From Orobanche coerulescens (lineage: Eukaryota > Streptophyta > Magnoliopsida > Lamiales > Orobanchaceae), in NCBI GenBank assembly GCA_033398695.1, contig CM065819.1, positions 6,125,501 to 6,189,500 on the forward strand: a DNA stretch of 64,000 nt, in the 5' to 3' direction. Every line of letters starts with the position of its first letter. The first letter of the stretch is position 1. Made by a program: the position numbers and the translations under genes. The notes beneath the pieces were generated by a model that did no database searches, had not been told where the DNA came from, and saw only the letters and a list, made by a program, of their open reading frames with translations. Shown piece by piece: positions 32,606 through 44,960 of the stretch.

Positions 32606-33576
32606 GCCGATCGGCCTATTTAAGGCACAGCGGCGTTTTTCTTCAGCCATTTCTCATTCTTTCTCTTCCCGTACGCGGCTGTGGGTGTGTGAATCATCTA
32701 GAGATGTTGTTGGACAATGAATCCATGAAGTGTTGAGGTTCATATCATCAATCATCCGTCCTATAACATCCTCCGATCTACCGACCAGTCGATTTCTTAG
32801 AAATCTAGTTTTGGGGAATTTGGGTATTTTGGTTGTTTTCGTCCGATTAATCCGATTTAACTTAGGATTATGATGGATTGATGAATATTTAGATGTATTA
32901 TATCATTTCCTTTATTATTCCATGGTTGGATCGTATCGATTCGTTGTTTTGGTCGAGTTCTTGGTCGACGCCTTGAAGGTGTCCAGTAGAATGTCATAGA
33001 GGGGTTTTCGGGCGTTCTACGATTATTCTTCCTCGTATGATCGATGATTTATTGATTATATGTTGTTAGGGTCGAATTCTTGTGAAGAACTCGAGTCGGA
33101 ACCCTTCCGTTCGTTGTCTTCTTCGGGGTCCGAGCTTCCCGATCGAACCGTGTTCTTCGGAGCGTTTGGTAGCGGTTATTAAGGCAAGTATCTTATTATA
33201 CGACTTGTATCTTGTGACTAGTAATTACGTATGATATGATATGTATGACGATTTTGCTTGCCTCCGTAAATATGTTCCGTTTGAGTTGGTTGTGTTTTCC
33301 GAAATTTGAAGGCTTTGTGATAATAGTGATATATTGGTATCCGTGTTAGGCGTTGTGCCATTTGTGCAGGATTGCGAAGTACATATGAGATGGTTGTACA
33401 CGTGGTTGTTCAATGTATTGTGTACCGAATGTGTGTTATGTTGGTTAAGAGTCGTTGTGATGATCATGATATTTGTGTTGTTTTGGTTTACATACTTGAT
33501 TGTACATTTTATTGTAATGTGGAATGGCTTGACATTTAATGATTATGAATTGTGTCGTGTCGATGTGTGTGTGTTC

Positions 33577-34015
33577 CAGGTAGGGTCTGACGAGGCCTCT
33601 GGAGTTCGGTACATGATGTGTACGAACAAAGTGTGTGATCTAGGTAGGGTCTGACGAGGCCTCTGGAGTCCGGTACATGACGTGTACGGACAAGGTGTGT
33701 GATCCAGGTAGGGTCTGACGAGGCCTCTGGAGTTTGGTACATGATGTGTACGAACGATGTTGTGGCCGGGTAGGGTCCGTTGAGGCCTCCGGAGTTCGGT
33801 ACATGATGTGTACGAACAGTGTGTGTGGCCGGGTAGGGTCCGTTGAGGCCTCCGGAGTTCGGTACATGATGTGTACGAACAGTGTGTGGCCGGGGTGGGT
33901 CCGTTGAGGCCTCCGGAGTTCGGTACATGATGTGTTCGATCAGTGTGTGTGGTCCGGGTAAGGTCCGTCGAGGCCTCCGGAGTTCAGTACATGATGTGTA
34001 CGAACATTGATTGTG
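33577..34015 (+). repeat. seven-copy minisatellite in C 5' LTR
   Basis: The unit is about 61-64 bp: GTAGGGTC, GAGGCCTC, GGAGTTCGGTACATGATGTG, then TACGAAC. It contains a GTACA/TGTAC hairpin. It lies in the transcribed part of the LTR and translates into repetitive peptides that are not real proteins. Confidence 0.88.
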
Positions 34016-34751
34016 TAGCAGTGATTGTTCGGGTAACATTTTAAATATGGATCTCGGACTCATAATGATATATTATTTAGTATGCTTTGAAACGAGAATC
34101 GGGCTAAGGCCCTAATGTTTACGAAAAGGTTTTGTAAATTGGGACTCGAGGTCCAAAAGAATTTCTACTTTAAGAATCCCGAGATGATGTGTTCCTTTTC
34201 AAATATCTCTTATTTGAGTTCGAAATTCTAAAACTTCTCGGGAACATTTTGATAATTGATTTTCGTATTAAATTCGTAGTTGCTATTTGCTTGTTACATT
34301 TCGTATGGTTTGATACTTGCACTAGTAAAACAGTGGAGTTTTACTAACCCCCGAGTATTCGGGGGGTGGATGTCTGTTTTGCGTCCAGGTACCTACAGAT
34401 TCAGGGGAGCAGTCACAGGATTGGCACAAGAGGATGACGAGCTGCGATACTAATCAAGAGTCGAGAGTTGGTAGAGTTTGGTTGTATTGTTAGAGTTCAT
34501 TCAGTCTTCCGCTGTATTGTGTTTCGACCCCTGTGTGGGTAATGTTGTTAGTCAGTTCTGTTGATAGAGTTGTATGAACTCATCGGTCTGTGTGTTTATG
34601 TGTAAGTGACCTTAACGGTCTGTAATATTATATTGTTTGACCCTGGTCGGGCAAGCATTTAGTCTTTTATGGATGTTTAGCCTGGTAGATCCTTGTGGAA
34701 GGGGTCTACGGCGTGTAATATTCCCATACGGTTTTGAGGATGTTACAATTA

Positions 34752-34763
34752 TGGTATCGGAGC
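34752..34763 (+). promoter_or_regulatory. primer binding site of element C
   Basis: TGGTATCGGAGC starts 5 bp after the LTR, one change from the iMet site and identical to the copia primer site. Confidence 0.7.
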
Positions 34764-36386
34764 TTAGGTTGCGGAAACCTAGGCTGTCGGGTCGAGTCGA
34801 GTCGTGGTTTGTCGAGTAATGTGTTGTCTTGTCGTTCGTGTCTTCAGGTGACAAGTTGAGTTGTGCGTAGTCACAGCGTGTCGGATATGTTGTCGGATGA
34901 GATTAGTATCGTGGGCGACCGTCATCTCCGTGCGGCCTGTGGACGTAAGTCTCCTCTTTTATGCGAAGTACCTGTGTATCTCGATTTTATCTTAGTGAGT
35001 TAATTGCGGTGCATGATTTTATTTACACAGTATTGTGTAATATAGTTGTGTTTAATACTTGTGGCATATAGTATGTGTATAGAACTGGGCATATTAGTGT
35101 TTTATCTTTGAACCACCGGGTGGTGTGGTATGGTGTGGAAGTTGTAAACCTTGATGGATTTCGAAAAGGTATCGACGATTGAGTTCGTGAGAAACTCCGA
35201 GGAATGGTTTTGTTATATGTTTAAACTAGATGCTGTGAGACGTGTTCAATTGGATTGTGCATGTGGGACTGTGTTTTTTTTCCCGCTGCGTGAGTTCTTT
35301 TGTAATGGCTTTCGGTATTTTACCGACTGAGTTTTATTTTGAAAATCGATTCCCTTAACCGAGTTTTTGGCATTATGGCCTTGATCGTTTTGGCGAAATT
35401 CTTATGACAGTATTTAGTATTTTGTAAATGGATTTTGTGAGTTTTTGAAATATTACCGTCATCGGCCCTTTTGGCGTTTTTGTAAATGGTTTTTATCCTG
35501 GTGGGTTCCGGCGCGGGACCCACAGCGCTATAATGTTCCGTGTAAGTACCTAAACTTTTTGGGCATTCTAGCCCATTGAATTATTTTTGAAAACCTTGAG
35601 TATCTTAGAAAATTAAAATTCGAGACGTACTTTTAAAACGAATTATTTTCTTGCGGTGTTTTCAAGGTGTTTTCTAATGCCGCAATACATTTCAAAAAAT
35701 TTCCGATTGAGGACCAAAAATATTTTGAGATATTTTCAAATGCAGTTGCTTAGACCCAAGGGTCGAATATTTTTGAAAGTTTTTCACTAAAAGAAAGGTG
35801 TCCTCATTTTTGTTCAAACGCAAGATGACTTTCAAAGTCTCGATAATGGTGTTTGTACTACTTTTTGTAAAATGATACTCAAGATCAACTGTTGTTTCCA
35901 AACTGTTTTCAAAAGGTGGTTTTTGTTTTTAAAACCTATCATTCCTGTTTGCGGACCGGAAATGCGTGTATGGTTTTCGAACTTTCATTACGGTGTTAAC
36001 CCCGAATTGTGATCGAATTGGTGGCATGAACGTCGAGGCGTTGCCACGCATTTGTTGTACTAGCCCTCTGTGAGAGGTGTGAACTGGTATTTACTGTTTG
36101 TCGCCTCGTGGTGATTTGCGTGTTGTTGCACGGGTGTGAGTTGTTGAAGCTTGAGTTTGTACGTTTGTGTACATGTGTGATTGTTTCATGATGGTTGTAA
36201 TTATGTGCTGGTTATCGTTCGGGCCGTTGAGGTCGCCGAATGATACCGTCGTTGCTGTAGTGTTTGTGTGTGTATTATTTTACGATGGTAATTATTGTAT
36301 ATGGTATGTGTTATGATTCTTTGTTGTGCTGAGTTGGCATCTCCGCTATGTTGTTTTGCGACGATATGCCCCATTGTATCTAGCAT
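34764..36386 (+). other. element C, non-coding 5' interior
   Basis: No gene is seen. It aligns in blocks with 15212-16251 plus 29829-30030 of element A, which also shows how A looked before the copia insertion. Confidence 0.65.
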
Positions 36387-36640
36387 TTGTATTTTCGGTA
36401 TGCCGAGTCGAGGCGTCTCAATCGTGATGTGCCGGGGCATGCACGTGTAAATTTGTCCTTCTCGTCGGTAACACATTTCAAGTGTGGACTCGAGGGACAC
36501 CGAATTCAGTTTTGCGAATTGGCTACCGAGACTTTCGGAGTTCGCGCTCAAAGACGAGTATCAGAATCGGCTTTGAGAGGCCTTCGAAGGATGTTTCTGT
36601 CGGTTGCTTGTTGTGTTGTCGCCTTGATTTCGTTGTTGTG
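36387..36640 (+). pseudogene. gag scrap of element C (CCHC region)
   Basis: The frame holds HFKCGLEGHRIQFCELATETFG, which aligns with CFECGQVGHQVVHCETVAERFG of element A. The first Cys of the second knuckle is His here and the first knuckle is largely lost. The upstream gag body is deleted. Confidence 0.65.
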
Positions 36641-37437
36641 AGTTTCGGGGACGACACTTCTCTTAGAAGAGGTCGAATATAATACCCGTATTATATTTGG
36701 CTCCTGCATTTTCTCTTTCTCAATTCTATCGGCTCGCTCGTGTTCGTTGATACTTTCTGAACTTGTCCTGTATTTCGGTTTCATCGTTCGAACGAGCTGT
36801 GATCTTGTTTTGGGTCGATCTGGTTATCGCTGTAACTTTTCCGAGTTCGGTTCGATTCTTGTGAACCTTGTTCGGAAGTAACATCCTTTGGTTCTACTAA
36901 TTCTTTTATTGGAAGTGGATCGGATTTGGAACACTTGTGTTTTCGACTCTGTCGACTCGTTTATGTTCGTTAACATTTTCTGAGCTTGCCCTATCCCTTG
37001 CTTTTATTGATCGAACGAGTGTGGTGTTTCGAAATTACTCGTTTGTCGTTGTGACTTTTCAATTGCTATTCCCTTTCCTATGGATCTTATGTGAATCACA
37101 TCTTGTTGCTTTTACCGGATCATATATTGTCTCGAGCCGAGACGTGAACCTGAGAGTTGTTGTTTGAATTTTATTGTTCTTCGTGATTCGAACATGATTG
37201 TTCGATTTTTGTTGTCTCGACCATTGTGGTTCGATCGTTTGATTGTTCGGTTTTTGTTGATCTCGTTTCGTGATTGTTGAGCGTTCAGACTCCTTCCTAA
37301 TTTCCTTATATTCTGGAAATTTTTCACGTTTACGATCTTCCAACCCTTGGGCGGTGGAATTCCGTATTTCTTCAGCGATTGGCTCGCGTTTTGATTGATG
37401 TACCGTTGAGGTGGTCAATCATATTGATTTTCGTTCG
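36641..37437 (+). other. extra purine tract and LTR-like scrap inside element C
   Basis: AGTTTCGGGGACGACACTTC and CTTAGAAGAGG at 36640-36672 repeat the interior-to-LTR junction, followed by TAATACCCGTATTA, an LTR-start-like sequence. At about 37437 the tail shared with A (31108 onward) resumes. It looks like a junction from another gypsy family trapped by template switching or nested deletion. Confidence 0.5.
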
Positions 37438-37699
37438 TTGTGTTTTGTGATTGTTCGGATAATCGACTTGGTTGTATTATCTGTTTGATGACGCTTGTCA
37501 CTTGTTGGTTTTATTATGTCTCGATCGGTGGCGTTGTGTTGGTCGTCGTGGAGCGTGTTTTCACGCCGTATGTTCCTTTGCGTTTCTTGCAGCGTTTCGC
37601 CGTCGGGCGCGAGTTTTCGGTTTTTGGGTATCTCGTCGAGTTTTCCTGACAGTTGATATTGCTTCTCCCTACTTATTTTAAGTTTCGGGACGAAACTTC

Positions 37700-37716
37700 T
37701 TTTAAGGAGGGTAGAA
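37700..37716 (+). promoter_or_regulatory. polypurine tract of element C
   Basis: TTTTAAGGAGGGTAGAA directly before the 3' LTR. Confidence 0.75.
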
Positions 37717-40545
37717 TGTAATATCCGCAATTTTTGATTTTCGGTAAATTTCTTTTTTTCAGTGGAAGTCCGTTTTGACGACTCGCTCGTGACCGTTTCG
37801 TCATTCCGAGAATGATTAATTCTGCACTTTTTGTCATCCGAGTTCGTTTCGGTGTCATTTTGTTGAGTTCCGTGCTTTTTAGCGGTTTTTCCGCACTTGA
37901 GTTCGATTCTTGCGAATCTCGTCTGAAACTGTTGTTTCGACTTTCTCGTAAGTTCATTTAATGTTAATATTCATGTTGCGAGCTTCGGTTTGGTTATTCG
38001 ATCACGTATCGTGATTTTGGGGCGTTTTGGGCCATTTTCGTAATTTCCCAAAGTTTGGGGTAATTACTTTCCGTTGTCGAATTTCGAGCCTTCGGGTAGT
38101 CGGAATCGTGTGTTGTATTAGTGCTCGGATTCGTCTTTTCGACTACTTCGTAACCGTATCTTCGATTCGTACTCAGGTTCGGGTTTCGGGGTCGTTCGGG
38201 CCGTCGGAGTTGGTCCCGGCCGAGTCATGGCCGGGCATGCTCGGGCCAGCCACGGCCGAGTAACGTGCGGTAGTGACCGCGATTACGCACGTAAGACCGA
38301 TTACGTCGTAAGACCCGGCCGTAACGTATGTAACGTTCCGGCATTTTCCAGCGGGGAGTTCGCCATGGCGATTACGTCGTAAGCCGTGGCCGATTCGTCG
38401 TAACCCACGGCATCGGCTTATTTAAGGCACAGCGGCGTTTTTCTTGACCATTTCTCATTCTTTCTCTTCCGTACGCGGTGTGGGTGTGTGAATCATCTAG
38501 AGATGTTGTTGGACAATGAATCCATGAAGTGTTGAGGTTCATATCATCAATCATCCGTCCTATAACATCCTCCGATCTACCGAATCAGGTCAGATTTCTT
38601 AGAAATCTAGTTTTGGGGAATTTGGGTATTTTGGTTGTTTTCGTCCGATTAATCCGATTTAACTTAGGATTATGATGGATTGATGAATATTTAGATGTAT
38701 TATATCATTTCCTTTATTATTCCATGGTTGGATCGTATCGATTCGTTGTTTTGGTCGAGTTCTTGGTCGACGCCTTGAAGGTGTCCGGTAGAATGTCATA
38801 GAGGGGTTTTCGGGCGTTCTACGATTATTCTTCCTCGTATGATCGATGATTTATTGATTATATGTTGTTAGGGTCGAATTCTTGTGAAGAACTCGAGTCG
38901 GAACCCTTCCGTTCGTTGTCTTCTTCGGGGTCCGAGCTTCCCGATCGAACCGTGTTCTTCGGAGAGTTTGGTAGCGGTTATTAAGGCAAGTATCTTATTA
39001 TACGACTTGTATCTTGTGACTAGTAATTACGTATGATATGATATGTATGACGATTTTGCTTGCCTCCGTAAATATGTTCCGTTTGAGTTGGTTGTGTTTT
39101 CCGAAATTTGAAGGCTTTGTGATAATAGTGATATATTGGTATCCGTGTTAGGCGTTGTGCCATTTGTGCAGGATTGCGAAGTACATATGAGATGGTTGTA
39201 CACGTGGTTGTTCAATGTATTGTGTACCGAATGTGTGTTATGTTGGTTAAGAGTCGTTGTGATGATCATGATATTTGTGTTGTTTTGGTTTACATACTTG
39301 ATTGTACATTTTATTGTAATGTGGAATGGCTTGACATTTAATGATTATGAATTGTGTCGTGTCGATGTGTGTGTGTTCCAGGTAGGGTCTGACGAGGCCT
39401 CTGGAGTTCGGTACATGATGTGTACGAACAAAGTGTGTGATCTAGGTAGGGTCTGACGAGGCCTCTGGAGTCCGGTACATGACGTGTACGGACAAGGTGT
39501 GTGATCCAGGTAGGGTCTGACGAGGCCTCTGGAGTTTGGTACATGATGTGTACGAACGATGTTGTGGCCGGGTAGGGTCCGTTGAGGCCTCCGGAGTTCG
39601 GTACATGATGTGTACGAACAGTGTGTGTGGCCGGGTAGGGTCCGTTGAGGCCTCCTGAGTTCGGTACATGATGTGTACGAACAGTGTGTGTGGCCGGGTA
39701 GGGTCCGTTGAGGCCTCCGGAGTTCGGTACATGATGTGTACGAACAGTGTGTGTGGTCCGGTAAGGTCCGTCGAGGCCTCGGAGTTCAAGACATGATGTG
39801 TACGAACATTGATCGTGTAGCGATGATTGTTCGGGTAACATTTTAAATATGGATCTCGACTCATAATGATATATTATTTAGTATGCTTTGAACGAGAATC
39901 GGGCTAAGGCCCTAATGTTTACGAAAAGGTTTTGTAAATTGGGACTCGAGGTCCAAAAGAATTTCTACTTTAAGAATCCCCGAGATGATGTGTTCCTTTT
40001 CAAATATCTCTTATTTGAGTTCGAAATTCTAAAACTTCTCGGGAACATTTTGATAATTGATTTTCGTATTAAATTCGTAGTTGCTATTTGCTTGTTACAT
40101 TTCGTATGGTTTGATACTTGCACTAGTAAAACAGTGGAGTTTTACTAACCCCGAGTATTCGGGGTGGATGTCTGCTTTAAGGCCCGTGCACTGCGCAGAT
40201 TCGAGGAGCAACACAGGATTGGCACAAGAGGATGACGAGCTGCGATACTAATCAAGAGTCGAGAGTTGGTAGAGTTTGGTTGTATTGTTAGAGTTCATTC
40301 AGTCTTCCGCTGTATTGTGTTTCGACCCCTGTGTGGGTAATGTTGTTAGTCAGTTCTGTTGATAGAGTTGTATGAACTCATCGGTCTGTGTGTTTATGTG
40401 TAAGTGACCTTAACGGTCTGTAATATTATATTGTTTGACCCTGGCCGGGCAAGCATTTAGTCTTTTATGGATGTTTAGCCTGGTAGATCCTTGTGGAAGG
40501 GGTCTACGGCGTGTAATATTCCCATACGGTTTTGGGGATGTTACA
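37717..40545 (+). repeat. 3' LTR of element C
   Basis: 2829 bp, TGTAATATCCGC to GGGGATGTTACA. The cassette is at 38282-38404 (TTACGTCGTAAG units), the TATA-like TATTTAA at 38419-38425 and the minisatellite at about 39379-39812. Long stretches (for example 39027-39456 against 33225-33654) look identical to the 5' LTR, but the cassette differs clearly. Confidence 0.9.
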
Positions 40546-40550
40546 ACACC

Positions 40551-42937
40551 TATTGGTTAGCGCGCGTTATGGTGCAGTTGTTAGCGCACGCTACAAATTT
40601 GGTAGAGCACGCTAACGGGTGGTGCAGAAACAGTCCAGAGGCTACTGGACTGGGTTAGAACGTTGGTTAGCGCACGCTATTTGGTAACATAACGCGCGCT
40701 AGGGTGCATTGGTAGCGCACGCTGGGGGAGGATAGCGCACGCTACCCGGTAGTTCAAGGCAGTCCAGGAGCTACTGGACTGGGTCTGGGGAACTCGTTAT
40801 CGCACGCTAATTTTTGTAGCTAGCACGCGCTAATTGTACATTTTGGCAGAACGTTTTGTTCTGATACTTCGATAGCACACGCTAATCAAGTAGGATTAGC
40901 ACACGCTAAGTTGTCCAGTATATAAACTGGACAACAGTCATTAATCTGCATTTTTCTTCATTTCTTCTTCTTCCTCCGCGAGTTTGAGACGTGGCGAATA
41001 GGGTTTGCAGCTGGGCTGATTTGCTTCCATCTAAAGGTGTTTTGGAGTATCCTAGGTGATTATAACATCATCTAATCCATTGTTCTTCACCGAATCAAAG
41101 TATTTTTCTTGGATCCCTAGAGTTGACTTTTTGGGGAATTTGTTCTTGATTTCATTTTCCTTTCGGTTTTGATAGACCGATTGTTGTTTAATGATGTTGT
41201 TAAACATATCCTATAGATTGTATATCCATATTTCAGTTTGGAATTCCGTTTTCATGTTTTGGTCGGTCGATTCGCGTTCTTGGCCGTTTTGGGGGAAACC
41301 CTTGAACTTTCATCGTTTGTTCTTTGAATTCAGCGGTTTTGGTTGGTGCTATAGAATTCATTTTTATTGTTGTTATTGTTGTTCGTAGTTTATTGTCGCG
41401 GGTTAGCGCTCGGTGGAGTCGGCGGGTTCGTAGTCGGTTCGTGCCAACCTACTTCGATCGGTTCTTTGCGTTGGTGGTTGTTCGAGGCAAGTACCTTGTC
41501 CATACAATTCTTGTTTTATGGATATGATAATTAGTGATCGTCTCCTTGTGTTTATTTGATCGTTTGAATTTTAGTTTCAAAGATTTGGTTAGCCTTGTTA
41601 AAGGCCCTCTTTCAAAACGCGTGTGTTTTGTGGACATTGTGTTCGTAGATGGTTACGTGAATTACTATGAATACACTTGGTGTTGTCGTTGTGCTTTGAT
41701 AATATATATGTATATTATCTCATATCGATGCGTTGTGATTTGACCATTGCGTCGTGCATTGTGTTCGTTGCCATTGAGTGAATATCTTGGATATTATTGA
41801 TGTGACATGTTATTTGTGTGAATGTGTGGATATGGTTGAAGGTCTACGGTGACACATGGCACGTGATCATGTGGTCAGGATGCAGCAATTGATTGATCCA
41901 ACCGTGAGAGCCTGAGATAATCTACGGTGACACATGGCTTGTGATCATGTGGTCAGGATGCAACAAGTGATTGATCCAACCGTGAGATATGGTATGTGAT
42001 TTGTTTAGCTAGCCAGCTCGGGAGGGTCCTTAGAGGCCTCGAGTGGGATTTGTGGCTTCGTCCCGGTCCTAGGCGATGCATGTGCATGATTTGTTTTATG
42101 ATTGTGTCCAGCTCGGGAGGGTCCTTAGAGGCCTCGAGTGGGATTTGTGGCTTCGTCCCGGTCCTAGGCGATGCTTGTATGTGATTATGTTGTGTTGATT
42201 TTATGTCCGTTGAGGACACTTGATGTGGGCTCTGACCCTGTGAATTGTGTTGGTTTTATTTGTGAAAACAAAACCTTTGGGCTATGACCCCTGTTGATTT
42301 TGGAAAGAGAAGGATTTGATAATTCTAAATTGTTTTCTACTAAAACTCCCGATGGCTTATTAAACCATTTTGTAAATTGTTTCCCTTGACTTGGGATCTT
42401 TCGATTTTGGAAAGCTTTACCTAAACTCTCACATCGGGAAGTATTTTCGTTATGTTTAAATCTTTGAGGATTCCTGATTATTATTGTCCCTGGAACTTGT
42501 ATTGTATGGCTCGTATTTGCACTTTGTATTCGCACTAGCAAAATAGTGGAGTTTTGCTAACCCCCGAGTATTCGGGGGATGGATGTCTGTTTTTGCCTTC
42601 AGGTTTTGGAGCATAGCACAGAATCGGCATGATGGATGATGAAAGATGAACGATACTAATCACACGAGGACCCGTTGATGTCGTATTGGTTTAGTTGTAT
42701 TTTATTTTCCGCTGAAATATTCTTTCCCCGTTGTACGGGAATGTGTTGTACTCGACCTCTACGTGGGCATGTGTTGTGATTGAGTTGTATGTATTTATTG
42801 AAAGACCAAATCGGTCTACTGAGTCATTTTAGCCTTAAAGGCATTGTCGAGATGTTTAACATTGTTACGAGCCTGGTAAATCCTTGAGAAAAGGTTCTAC
42901 GGCGTGTAATATCCCTGAGCGGATCGGGGGTGTTATA
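40551..42937 (+). repeat. 3' LTR of element A, right part
   Basis: Continues the LTR after element C. It holds the rest of the TAGCGCACGCTA cassette (about 40552-40909), the TATA box (40919-40926) and the minisatellites (about 41841-42190), and ends GGGGGTGTTATA. Together with 31380-31922 it is 2930 bp. Confidence 0.9.
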
Positions 42938-42942
42938 ATGTG

Positions 42943-43665
42943 GTCATAATAGTTGTACCTATTAATTAAAATTCTAATCGTAATTTAGTAATATTCTGAT
43001 CTATTTAGATTATCTAACTCAGTAATTATATTAATGAAATTGTAGGCAAACGAGGATAGATAATAAGGAATTATTTTTTAATATATGTTACTTCATGTAA
43101 CTTGTAAAATAATTTAATTTTATAGGCCTAAAATATTAATTACAATGATAATTGTAATAAACTAATTATCCGATTAATAGATAAATACAAATCAAATTAA
43201 AATAATTAGGTGATGGCTCGGTTTTGGAGATATGATGAGTATTGATATTATTTCTAAGTTGTGATTATCTATAATTATTGTATTTCTCATTATATTAATT
43301 TGCAATTGTAATCTAATAATAGTATGCTTTAGTCATATATAATTCTCTTGAAAACTATATATATATATATATTAATTTATTTTTTTTGTAAATACGATAA
43401 TCTTCTGAAATGAAAAACGACTTATTTTTAGCTTTTTGCTAAGTTAATCAATTGATAGTTAGATGGAAAGATTTTATTAATTATAATTAAATATTATCAA
43501 TATTAAACAATGATATTTTCAGATATTTTGAGAGATATTGTTTGTTTTGTAAAGATAGATACGTCTGGATATTCTAGATTTTTTTATTACTTTTCTATTT
43601 CAGGATGATGTTTTGGCCGGGGGAAATGAGGGGTGAGCTTTAATATATCTAAATATTTTTGTAGT
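42943..43665. other. AT-rich host DNA, no gene seen
   Basis: The stretch between elements A and B is strongly AT-rich and contains a short (AT)n run near 43357-43372. It ends with TTTTTGTAGTG and then GTGATATT (43666-43673), the left target duplication of the MITE whose body is at 4729-5295. Confidence 0.55.
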
Positions 43666-44769
43666 GTGATATTTATGTAACAACCCCATATCCGACCGGG
43701 AATATTACAGCGCCGTGGGCCCCGAGATGGAACCCACAAGACTGAAGGAAATTTTCGCAAACATTTACAAACACCCAAGAGGCTAACGACGGTACTGTCT
43801 TTTAAAAACATTTGAAGACTTTATAAAACTCGTTTATCAAAACCGTCGTAAAATCTCATTTGAAACCACAAAGCCAGAAATGCCAAAACTTAACAGTTTA
43901 AAAATATAGGTTAAGCTATCGCTTACACGTACCGATAAAATAATTTAGAAAACGATTGCCAAATTAACCCAAGTTACCAAAAACCAACATGCCACATAAA
44001 ATACTCACGCAGCAGAAAAAGACAAACAATTAAAATACTCTAGCATCGGAATTACAACCACTGATCAGGAAACTCAATACACAAATACATGCCCTAGCCA
44101 GTATCCTTCGGGAAGCTCATCTCTCCACGACAGCTACAAGCTTAATAATCCAAGAACCTAAAAAGAAATCCCACGACGGGGTCAGCCATAATATCCAACA
44201 ATGAAAACCATCACATCTCGTCAATAATTACATACCAATGAGAATACTAAGTAAGAATACTATCGATGTAATCTTACCGCCATAACTTTACTAACTAGTG
44301 ATAATGAATACAAAAGTTCACATCTCGTATTCTTTCAACAACACGATAAGCTCATACCAAAATATCTGTATTGTATCTCAACAATACCCAAGGTTCTCAA
44401 AATATTATCATAAGTCGCAATACGGAAATATACCAACTCTGACCAATTCGATCCATCGGAAATAAACATCATCAAATCTCAACACGACAATCGATTGTCC
44501 ATCCCAAGATAAGAAACAAGAAGGAAAATACGGAACGTACCTCAGGACACGCAATGCCACGACGAATCACGTCAGTCTAATCCAAGTTCAGATCAATACA
44601 ACATACGGACATGGTCCTAACACAAGACCTACAAATGCATACTCATATGACAACGTCAATATGCTCACATCAATAACAACACTACATACTTATGGCAAAC
44701 CCATAATATACATATGCACAATAACAACACATGATAAAATCAATGATGCGAATCCACATGATTCCATCG

Positions 44770-44960
44770 ACACAACACTAGGTAATCCAACGATCCAGCG
44801 CCCTCAGCATAGATCCCCATGATGATCCCGCCGGACCAACGCATGGTGGAAAACCTGTCCAACGATCCATTGCCCTCAGCATAGATCCCATGATGATCCC
44901 GTCGGACCAACACATAGTGGACATCCGATCCAGCGCCCTCAGCATAGATCACACGATCCC
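44770..44960 (-). repeat. minisatellite in B LTR
   Basis: About three units of roughly 70 bp containing CCAGCGCCCTCAGCATAGAT and GATCCCGTCGGACCAACGCA. The GATC-flanked part can fold back on itself. The same repeat is at about 50980-51150, 55436-55620 (F) and 59517-59840 (G). Confidence 0.8.

Larger units (their letters stand above)
31923..34747 (+). repeat. 5' LTR of element C
   Basis: Starts TGTAATATCCGC, ends GAGGATGTTACA. It shares roughly its first 350 bp with A and E. Confidence 0.9.
31923..40545 (+). mobile_element. Ty3/gypsy element C, nested in the 3' LTR of A
   Basis: Target duplications ACACC (31918-31922, 40546-40550) flank it. LTRs are 2825 and 2829 bp and nearly identical outside the palindrome cassette, so it is young. 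The 2969-bp interior has a primer site, gag scraps and a purine tract, but no pol. It resembles A in the LTR ends and interior but has its own cassette and minisatellite. Confidence 0.9.
12274..42937 (+). mobile_element. Ty3/gypsy element A (Tekay/Del-like, gag-only), with two nested insertions
   Basis: Identical 5-bp target duplications ATGTG flank it (12269-12273 and 42938-42942). It has two LTRs (12274-15195; 31380-31922 plus 40551-42937), a tRNA-iMet-like primer site, a degenerate gag and a purine tract, but no pol. Its interior is split by the copia array at 16252-29823 and its 3' LTR by element C at 31923-40545. Without the insertions the element is about 8.5 kb. The 3' terminus TTATA has one change from TTACA. 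The Tekay/Del assignment rests on the AGTTTCGGGACGAAA-purine tract-LTR junction and gag type, and is inferred. Confidence 0.88.

Noticed and set aside
33536..34063. Minus-strand open frame of 175 codons with repeats such as RTHHVPNSGGLNGPYPATHT
   Set aside because: It is the translation of the C LTR minisatellite and has no independent support. The same applies to 39338-39864.
43648..43665. TTTTTGTAGTG resembles an inverted CACTA terminus that could pair with 2867
   Set aside because: No subterminal GTCGTCGGCTAAA repeats lie next to it, and the 3-bp flanks (ATT before 2867, TGA after) do not match.
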